NCBI GenBank assembly: GCA_018821175.1
Contig: JAHJMX010000036.1
Coordinates: 1-5,335, forward strand
Direction of reading: 5' to 3'
Length of the DNA: 5,335 nt
Source: Patescibacteria group bacterium
GTDB taxonomy: Bacteria > Patescibacteriota > Gracilibacteria > UBA1369 > PNNO01
A program made the position numbers and the translations under genes. A model generated the notes under the pieces. It saw only the letters and a program-made list of their open reading frames with translations, ran no database searches and was not told where the DNA came from. Shown here one piece after another: positions 1 to 5,019 of this stretch (its first letter is position 1; each line of letters starts with the position of its first letter).

Positions 1-18
1 ACTAGTGGCAAATGAAAA

Positions 19-675
19 TTAATTGATTTTTTGCCCAGTTGCAGCCCAATCTTTTGAGAAATTTTCTAACCCCCTATCAGTAAGAGGATGAGAAACTAAT
101 TGCTTCAAAACCTTAGCAGGAATAGTTGCAACATCTGCTCCTATTCTAGCTGATTGTGTGATATGAAGCGGATTTCGAATTGAAGCAACCAAAACTTCAG
201 TTCTAAATTCTGGGTAATTCCCGTAAATTTCACAGATCTCTTCAATTAAAGAAAGTCCGTCAAAATCAATATCATCAAGTCTTCCTACAAACGGAGAAAC
301 AAATGTTGCTCCAGCTTTTGCAGCCAATATAGCCTGCCCGGAAGAAAAACATAAAGTTAAATTAGTTTGAACCCCTTTGTTTGAAAAATATTTACAAGCT
401 TTTAAACCATCTAGAGTCAAAGGGAGTTTAATACAAACGTTTTTTGCAATTTGACTTAAAATTTCACCTTCACGCACCATATTCTCGTAATCAGTAGCTG
501 CTACTTCAGCACTAACTGGACCTTCAACTATCTGACAAATTTCAGCAATTACTTCTTTGAAATCACGTCCGGATTTAGCAATTAAACTTGGGTTTGTAGT
601 AACTCCATCCAATAATCCATAAGACGCTAATTCTTTAATTTCATTAACATCGGCAGAATCAATAAAAAATTTCAT
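19..675 (-). CDS. tal: Transaldolase, small FSA/MipB family (fructose-6-phosphate aldolase-like)
   Basis: This predicted cytosolic enzyme of the non-oxidative pentose phosphate pathway moves a dihydroxyacetone unit from sedoheptulose-7-P or fructose-6-P to an aldose-P acceptor through a lysine Schiff base. The 218-residue product matches the short FSA-type class I aldolases (about 210-220 residues). Visible motifs are FIDSAD (D6), GVTTNPSL (T26, N28), SAEV (E57), IKLPLT with the catalytic lysine K83, SPFVGR (F129, R132) and ASIRNPLH (S165, R167). Where E. coli FsaA has Gln59 and Tyr131, this protein has Glu57 and Phe129. That combination, with SIRNP, points to transaldolase rather than fructose-6-phosphate aldolase activity. 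I chose the ATG at 673-675 because MKFFIDSAD is the usual family N-terminus. An in-frame start at 729 would add 18 hydrophobic residues lying over a likely promoter. There is no Shine-Dalgarno sequence. It lies 162 bases downstream of the large membrane-protein gene on the same strand, probably as its own unit. Family assignment is very secure; substrate choice is inferred. Confidence 0.95.
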   Translation of the reverse strand: MKFFIDSADVNEIKELASYGLLDGVTTNPSLIAKSGRDFKEVIAEICQIVEGPVSAEVAATDYENMVREGEILSQIAKNVCIKLPLTLDGLKACKYFSNKGVQTNLTLCFSSGQAILAAKAGATFVSPFVGRLDDIDFDGLSLIEEICEIYGNYPEFRTEVLVASIRNPLHITQSARIGADVATIPAKVLKQLVSHPLTDRGLENFSKDWAATGQKIN

Positions 676-710
676 AATCGTATTTTTTAATTTGCTAAAA
701 GTCATATGAA

Positions 711-739
711 TAAATAGCAAAAAAATCATACAAAAGCAA
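711..739 (-). promoter_or_regulatory. Putative sigma-70-type promoter for the transaldolase gene
   Basis: On the minus strand, TTGCTT (734-739) is followed after exactly 17 bases by TATTTA (711-716), so transcription would start near 704 and leave a leader of about 30 bases before the ATG at 675. The hexamers are moderate matches in AT-rich DNA, so a chance match is possible. The position supports the short start and argues against translation from 729. Confidence 0.4.
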
Positions 740-751
740 CGCTACCAAATC

Positions 752-812
752 CCTCCCGGGAGGAGTCGCTTTCTTGTACGAGAAAGTTGGCATGCCTTTG
801 TCCAAGAACAAA
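752..812. repeat. GC-rich intergenic cluster of small inverted repeats
   Basis: Four inverted repeats lie end to end in 61 bases between the large gene and the transaldolase. They are a perfect 12-base palindrome CCTCCCGGGAGG (752-763); a 6-bp stem CTTTCT/AGAAAG (769-774 with 781-786) around a loop holding GTAC; a perfect palindrome GGCATGCC (789-796); and a 5-bp stem TTTGT/ACAAA (797-801 with 808-812). GC-rich sequence without coding capacity (813-836, including CCCCGCCCC) follows. None of the stems has a T-run directly after it on the minus strand, so it is not a standard intrinsic terminator. A structured 3' end, a REP-like repeat or a small RNA are all possible; the sequence alone does not decide between them. 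Confidence 0.55.
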
Positions 813-837
813 ATCCCCGCCCCGTGGCCGCACCAAC

Positions 838-3800
838 TTATGCTGCCATTTTCTTCTTAAACCAACCTTTGATTTTCCCGAAGAATCCTTTCTTTTCTTT
901 CTTTGCCTTCTCTGATACTAGTTGTGGCTCTGACATATCTACATCAGAGCTTTCTTCTATCTTATATTCAGCATATAAATCTTCATCCATTCCTTGTTCA
1001 AACAAATCATTACTTGCAACTTTATCTCCTTGCTCCCAATTTGAAGCATCAATGTCGATTGAATTAGCAAACAAATCTGTCTGTGGCAACTCAGATGAAG
1101 CCTCCCAGTCGCTAGCATCGAGATTCATTTCAACCTTATATTCAGCATATAAATCTTCATCCATTCCTTGTTCAAACAAATCATTGCTTGCAACTTTATC
1201 TCCTTGCTCCCAATTTGAAGCATCGATGTCGATTGAATTAGCATATAAATCTGTCTGTGGCAAATCAGATGAAGCCTCCCAGTCGCTAGCATCAATAACA
1301 ATTTCCTCAACTAATGGCGCTGCGGAAAACTCATGCTGATTTGAAAGATGCTCCCTCTCTTTCAAAGATGCAAGTGCAGCTTTACGTTCCCAAGGGAACA
1401 GGTCTGGATAATAACCATCCATCGAGTCAACTGTATTTGCATTTGCCGCCCCCATGAAATCCATAGAAGGACTAACGTTTGGCGCTTGTTCAAACACATT
1501 TTCCAATTGAGAAACAGTATGTGAAATCTTTTGATCACTTTCTCTACAAAGTTCAAATTGCGTTTCAATTGTTCCAGAAACCATTTTGCTCTTTGGATTT
1601 GCTTTTATTGCTGGAGCTGGTGTTTCAGCAACCACTTTGGCAATATCTGGGCGTTCAAGCCCCATCTCGCCGCTAACTTCGTATAAATATTCAAGTACAT
1701 TCCCATTGCGATCGGCGATCCTAAATTTCTGATAATTTTCTACCTGATTTACACTAGCAATTTCAGGATTCAAGGTGTGAAGCCCTTCCATAAGAGAAGT
1801 TCCCATATCTGCATATTCCTGATAACGCTTGTAATTACTATTTTTCTTTCCTTTTTCCATCAACTTTCTATGCTTTTTTTCCAAATATCTCGCCTTACTG
1901 TAATTACTACTATAATTAACTTTATATGTTTCCCAATAAGCAAGCTCAGCAGCATCTTTGTCGCTTATAGGTTCTCCTTTTTCCTTTTGCTTTTTAACGC
2001 GAAGCTCAAGCTGGCGCATATAAATAAGCCAACCTTTCTCAAGTTTCTCTAAATGTTTTCTGTATGCACGTTTTTGCTTTGAAGTTTTCGCCTCTTTCAT
2101 CAAGCGCATTTCAATAAACCCTGTGATCGAGCGGGGGCGAGCATTTTCAAGAGTCAATTCCTGATCAATATACATCTCTTTATATTGCCCATCCTTCATT
2201 TTAGATAAAGAAGGGATGTCAATTTTCACAAGTCCAATTCCTTCAGATTTAGCAACTTCTGCCACCTCGGGAACTTTTGGCTTTCTTGGGTGGACTGGCT
2301 TCACTTCAATCACTCCAGATACAATCTGACTTGGTTGATTTGCATTCGGCAATACATGTACTTTCGGCTTCGATGGCAAATTAGGAATCACAGGATCATC
2401 AATTTTCTTAACATCCATAACACCAGAAACCATTTTAGGCTCAGGTCTTTTGTTATCCATTGGCGCAGGAGACCCCTTCATCGCGGCAGGAAAAATGTTT
2501 TTCGCCACCAAAGTACTATCGTCTTCATTCGATTTTGTATTGTTTGAGCCAGAATTCATCTTCGAATAACCATAAATACCAGCTGTCGCAGCTGCCGCAA
2601 TCCCTAAAACTCCCATAATTGCATTTCTAAACTTATGAGACTCTCCGTTTGGATTTGCTGAAGAATTTTTTGCGAAATGATAATTTTCAATCATTTTCCA
2701 AACTTTATTCACATTGCCACCTTGATCTACATCTATTGATCCTTTTATCATACTTTTAACTTTAATCTCACCAAGACCAAAATCACTTGGCTTACCTTGT
2801 ATTAAGAAGAAAGCGTACATCTTAATCCAATCCTCACTTTGACAAATACTTTCAAAAAGATCTTGTTGAAGCATTTGTTTAGTTGTCATAATAGCCATTT
2901 TTTTATCACGATCATCCAACATTGCAGAGAGTTGATCTACCGATAAATTTAAATCGCTAGCTTCACCATTACCAACAAGCCAATATTTTTGGCACATTTT
3001 GTCTACCTGTTGATTAATTTGCTGCTGAATATATGTCCCAACAATCTCCTTGTTATCCTTTTTATTTGAGATCCAATTCATCAATGTTAAGACAACAAGC
3101 TCCTCCATGAACTCAGGAGTTTGATCAGCCACATTAAATAAAGCTGGAAATTTGTTTTTAACAGAATCAATTAACTGATCTTTCGCAAGCAAAATCTGTG
3201 CAGTACTAGAATTTTTTATCTCAAAAGTACCATCAATAACATTTGTTATATCAACAATTAAATCGGATAAATTAGCTAAACGCTCATGTTTAATTTCCTT
3301 TTTTGTAAAATCTAGAACCGGGCTATGTGTCTCATCGGCATCAATAAACGATTCTGGATTATATTCATTTGTCTTCCCTCGAAAAATCGCATCCATAGAA
3401 ACAACGCTGGTTGGTGAATCATCAACAGGTTCAGGCGTAATTTCCTGAATATCGTCATCTCCAATCATGAAAACTTGAGACTCCTCAGACGGTGGAGTTG
3501 CACCCCCATTGGAGTAAAGATTTTCATCAGGAATTGCAACACTAAGCTGTTTTGTCGGCGTATGTTTTTTCTTGCGTGGTTTTTCAACAGGGGCCTTGTC
3601 GACTGGCCGATTTTCAACTTCTTGCTTCATTCCTAAAATTTGATGCATAAAACCAATCTTCTGCTGGTTACTTTCCTCGTATTTTGGAAAATTCTGGAAC
3701 AAATCTACAGGTGTAAGCTTTTTTGTATCCCCGCGTCTGCGACCTTTCGGTTTCATTTGTGGAGCCCCCAATCCTTCACCAGATTCGCCTCCTACAGAGA

Positions 3801-4002
3801 CACTTGTTTGTTTCGGTTGGGATATTTCAGGAGTACTTTTCACAGTACCAATAGGCGCGGTAACTTTTTTCACCCTGGCCCCAGTCTCTTTCTGGATTGG
3901 CCTCTCTTTATCATCTGCCACACTTGTAACCTCTTCACTCAACCCGCCTTGAATGATCCTCAATCCCTCTTTCAAGCTATACGTACGTTTTTGCTTACTC
4001 AT
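838..4002 (-). CDS. Large single-pass membrane protein of unknown function with repeated short motifs
   Basis: I do not recognise this 1,054-residue protein. In order it shows several parts. Residues 1-240 are charged and probably disordered, with basic patches (GRRRGDTKK near 88-95, KPRKKKH 141-147). Residues 240-445 look helical and globular. There is one hydrophobic segment at about 460-479 (IMGVLGIAAAATAGIYGY) and no N-terminal signal peptide. A Pro-rich linker follows, then a highly basic, helix-prone region (about 632-730). The acidic tail (895-1030) contains a 58-residue tandem duplication. The C-terminus is a basic amphipathic stretch, KKGFFGKIKGWFKKKM (1038-1052). A motif like KMVSGVMDV recurs at 523, 559, 624 and 806. 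Which end faces the cytoplasm is unclear, because both flanks of the membrane segment are basic. The ATG at 4002 lies about 32 bases below a strong promoter but has no Shine-Dalgarno sequence. It appears to be a single-gene unit. A membrane-tethered scaffold or binding platform is an inference from architecture only. The reading frame is certain; the function is open. Confidence 0.9.
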   Translation of the reverse strand: MSKQKRTYSLKEGLRIIQGGLSEEVTSVADDKERPIQKETGARVKKVTAPIGTVKSTPEISQPKQTSVSVGGESGEGLGAPQMKPKGRRRGDTKKLTPVDLFQNFPKYEESNQQKIGFMHQILGMKQEVENRPVDKAPVEKPRKKKHTPTKQLSVAIPDENLYSNGGATPPSEESQVFMIGDDDIQEITPEPVDDSPTSVVSMDAIFRGKTNEYNPESFIDADETHSPVLDFTKKEIKHERLANLSDLIVDITNVIDGTFEIKNSSTAQILLAKDQLIDSVKNKFPALFNVADQTPEFMEELVVLTLMNWISNKKDNKEIVGTYIQQQINQQVDKMCQKYWLVGNGEASDLNLSVDQLSAMLDDRDKKMAIMTTKQMLQQDLFESICQSEDWIKMYAFFLIQGKPSDFGLGEIKVKSMIKGSIDVDQGGNVNKVWKMIENYHFAKNSSANPNGESHKFRNAIMGVLGIAAAATAGIYGYSKMNSGSNNTKSNEDDSTLVAKNIFPAAMKGSPAPMDNKRPEPKMVSGVMDVKKIDDPVIPNLPSKPKVHVLPNANQPSQIVSGVIEVKPVHPRKPKVPEVAEVAKSEGIGLVKIDIPSLSKMKDGQYKEMYIDQELTLENARPRSITGFIEMRLMKEAKTSKQKRAYRKHLEKLEKGWLIYMRQLELRVKKQKEKGEPISDKDAAELAYWETYKVNYSSNYSKARYLEKKHRKLMEKGKKNSNYKRYQEYADMGTSLMEGLHTLNPEIASVNQVENYQKFRIADRNGNVLEYLYEVSGEMGLERPDIAKVVAETPAPAIKANPKSKMVSGTIETQFELCRESDQKISHTVSQLENVFEQAPNVSPSMDFMGAANANTVDSMDGYYPDLFPWERKAALASLKEREHLSNQHEFSAAPLVEEIVIDASDWEASSDLPQTDLYANSIDIDASNWEQGDKVASNDLFEQGMDEDLYAEYKVEMNLDASDWEASSELPQTDLFANSIDIDASNWEQGDKVASNDLFEQGMDEDLYAEYKIEESSDVDMSEPQLVSEKAKKEKKGFFGKIKGWFKKKMAA
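949..1296 (-). repeat. 174-bp in-frame tandem duplication in the large gene
   Basis: Bases 1123-1296 (residues 903-960) and 949-1122 (residues 961-1018) are two head-to-tail copies offset by exactly 174 bases. Over about 160 aligned bases only about five differ, so the duplication is recent or kept homogenised. Each 58-residue unit contains two copies of an 18-residue motif, [IL]DAS[DN]WE, seven variable residues, then [TN]DL[FY]. This gives four motifs at residues 903, 926, 961 and 984 with identical internal spacing. Confidence 0.95.
2566..2625 (-). other. Predicted transmembrane segment of the large protein
   Basis: Residues 460-479 form an uninterrupted run of hydrophobic and small residues (ending AAAATAGIYGY), flanked by HKFR before and SKM after. 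It is the only segment of the 1,054 residues long and apolar enough to span a membrane. With no signal peptide it would act as a signal anchor dividing the protein into parts of about 460 and 575 residues. Orientation cannot be decided from flanking charge. Confidence 0.75.
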
Positions 4003-4040
4003 ATATATATCTGATCAAATTGTAAATTTTAAAAGAGGTT

Positions 4041-4068
4041 AGTATACTACAATTGTAAAAACTGTCAA
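4041..4068 (-). promoter_or_regulatory. Strong sigma-70 promoter of the large gene, with palindromes in the core
   Basis: On the minus strand a perfect -35 box TTGACA (4063-4068) is followed after 16 bases by TATACT (4041-4046). Transcription would start near 4034, leaving a leader of about 32 bases. Two perfect 10-base palindromes sit on the core: TAGTATACTA (4040-4049) over the -10 box and TACAATTGTA (4048-4057) in the spacer. Either could be an operator, though AT-rich palindromes arise easily by chance. Confidence 0.75.
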
Positions 4069-4136
4069 GCACAACTATTACAAAAACAGCGTACCTCAAA
4101 GCATAACTTACAACTTGTTGTGAAACAAAACCTTAC

Positions 4137-4144
4137 AAAAAAAA
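4137..4144 (-). terminator. T8 tract directly after the tRNA, probable terminator
   Basis: On the minus strand eight consecutive T residues follow the encoded CCA of the tRNA without a gap. The GC-rich acceptor and T stems of the tRNA could serve as the hairpin of an intrinsic terminator, ending the upstream transcript here. This fits with the large gene having its own promoter just downstream. No separate hairpin is present. Confidence 0.4.
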
Positions 4145-4219
4145 TGGTGCCCCCAGGCGGAATCGAACCGCCATTTAGAGCTTAGGAGGCCCTCGTTCTA
4201 TCCATTAAACTATGGGGAC
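4145..4219 (-). tRNA. trnR-CCU: tRNA-Arg, anticodon CCU (reads AGG)
   Basis: The minus strand folds into a complete cloverleaf of 72 nt plus an encoded CCA. It has a 7-bp acceptor stem GTCCCCA/TGGGGGC with one T-G pair, a 4-bp D stem GTTT/GAAC and a 5-bp anticodon stem AGGGC/GCTCT around the loop CTCCTAA (anticodon CCT). The variable loop has 4 nt, and a T stem GGCGG/CCGCC closes the loop TTCGATT. Discriminator A is followed by CCA (4145-4147). A20 after the D-loop GG and C35 in the anticodon are arginine identity elements. It starts 27 bases after the stop of the upstream beta-lactamase-fold gene on the same strand, so the two may share a transcript. Confidence 0.96.
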
Positions 4220-4246
4220 TTTTAATATAAATTTTCCAAAAAACAT

Positions 4247-4870
4247 CTACACAGCATTCAATACAACAAAATCTGTCCTTTCTTCAGGTAATTGACTTTT
4301 TTCTTGTACATTGAATGAATCTATCGGCTCAGGCATTTGAATGCCAATTTCCTTAACTACAGCTTCTAAATCAGCAGGCGTATGATTCATAAAAATAACA
4401 ACACGAGGCTCAATTTGTTCAATGGTAGCATGCATCTTTTTTGGGTCAAGTACATTATTTCCTCCAGCAGAAACCATCAAAATATCAACAGCTCCAATTT
4501 TCTCTAACCCAATGTCATCAAGCTCAACACCAAGCTCCCCAAGATGGCACATGCGAATACCATCAAGCATGAAACTAAAAATAACAATACGTCCTTTTGC
4601 AGTATCACCCTCTTCTTTTTCCTTTGTATAAGCAGGAATACCAATAATTGTTGTGTCCTGCACTTCATATTCTCCAGGCCAATTGAAGACTATTGCTTTT
4701 TCTGATCCAGGAACTAATTGTGCCCCTCCATCATAATCGTTTGTCAACATAATTGACGCAGCATCTACGGATTTCAAATTGTGCTTCCCATTAGCATATG
4801 GATCAATACAAGTTGCTGTATATTTCCCTTTAAAAGTGAAGCATGTCTCTCCATGCCATTGAATTTTCAT
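4247..4870 (-). CDS. Metallo-beta-lactamase-fold protein (UlaG-like / Lactamase_B_3 type) lacking the metal-binding motif
   Basis: The 207-residue product has the layout of the short UlaG-like MBL proteins: a start MKIQWHGETCF (normally like MKITWxGHSCF), a strand ending CIDPY (21-25), NWPGEYEV (63-70), the IGIPAY turn (76-81), IRMCHLGELG (105-114), VDILMVSAGG (128-137) and IEPRVVIFMNH (153-163). The central HxHxDH zinc motif is absent: its place is taken by LTNDYDGG (42-49), so all four ligands of the motif are replaced. H109 remains, the next acidic ligand is Glu112 instead of Asp, and the last His region reads MNH. It is therefore probably a pseudoenzyme or a different activity on the same fold. 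I chose the ATG at 4868-4870 because it matches the family N-terminus. A GTG at 4889-4891 would add seven residues almost at the predicted transcription start. There is no Shine-Dalgarno sequence. The fold is secure; the role is unknown. Confidence 0.88.
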   Translation of the reverse strand: MKIQWHGETCFTFKGKYTATCIDPYANGKHNLKSVDAASIMLTNDYDGGAQLVPGSEKAIVFNWPGEYEVQDTTIIGIPAYTKEKEEGDTAKGRIVIFSFMLDGIRMCHLGELGVELDDIGLEKIGAVDILMVSAGGNNVLDPKKMHATIEQIEPRVVIFMNHTPADLEAVVKEIGIQMPEPIDSFNVQEKSQLPEERTDFVVLNAV

Positions 4871-4899
4871 ATCATAAAAGTTAATAATCACGCGCGGGA

Positions 4900-4928
4900 A
4901 TTGTAATGCATTTTAAGCTTAAACGCAA
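4900..4928 (-). promoter_or_regulatory. Promoter for the MBL-fold gene and probably the tRNA
   Basis: On the minus strand TTGCGT (4923-4928) lies 17 bases from TACAAT (4900-4905), a good sigma-70 pattern with transcription starting near 4893. The bases after the -10 box read TTCCCGCGCG, a GC-rich discriminator standing out in AT-rich DNA. Such discriminators are typical of stable-RNA promoters under growth-rate or stringent control. A perfect 12-base palindrome TTTAAGCTTAAA (4912-4923) fills most of the spacer and reaches the first base of the -35 box. Confidence 0.6.
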
Positions 4929-4960
4929 AAGAAGCTGCTTGAGTTTTTTAGCATTTCATA

Positions 4961-5007
4961 TTAGTTTGTTTAAGTGGCTAAACAGTCATAATCCCAAGAC
5001 AAACTAA
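4961..5007 (+). promoter_or_regulatory. Nested inverted repeats in the enolase leader/promoter region
   Basis: Upstream of enolase a 9-bp inverted repeat TTAGTTTGT/ACAAACTAA (4961-4969 with 4999-5007) encloses or overlaps a second, 6-bp hairpin TGTTTA/TAAACA (4967-4972 with 4979-4984). A weak plus-strand promoter, TTGTTT (4966-4971) and CATAAT (4987-4992) with a 15-base spacer, lies within it. The repeat could be an operator or, if transcription starts further upstream, a leader structure ending 12 bases before the ATG. The promoter call itself is weak. Confidence 0.3.
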
Positions 5008-5019
5008 CTTAATTTTCCA

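Noticed and set aside
676..729. Longer transaldolase start adding 18 hydrophobic residues, possibly a signal peptide
   Set aside because: The family is cytosolic and begins at MKFFIDSAD; the extension overlaps the likely -10 box (711-716) and runs through an AT-rich T-run that produces Phe/Leu/Ile codons by chance.
717..744. Intrinsic terminator for the large gene using the T7 run at 719-725
   Set aside because: Only a 3-bp AGC/GCT stem precedes it, too far from the T-run; the run is better explained as promoter spacer.
824..1339. Plus-strand open frame with an internal repeat of about 58 residues
   Set aside because: It is the antisense shadow of the 174-bp tandem duplication in the large minus-strand gene; its repeat structure only mirrors that duplication, and no family or promoter supports it.
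3640..4014. Plus-strand open frame over the 5' end of the large gene
   Set aside because: Antisense to a well-supported coding region, with a composition that simply reflects Lys/Arg-rich sense codons and no recognisable motif.
4867..4875. Two-codon upstream frame ATG-ATA-TGA overlapping the start of the MBL-fold gene
   Set aside because: So short a frame is expected by chance in AT-rich leader sequence; nothing else supports translational coupling or attenuation.
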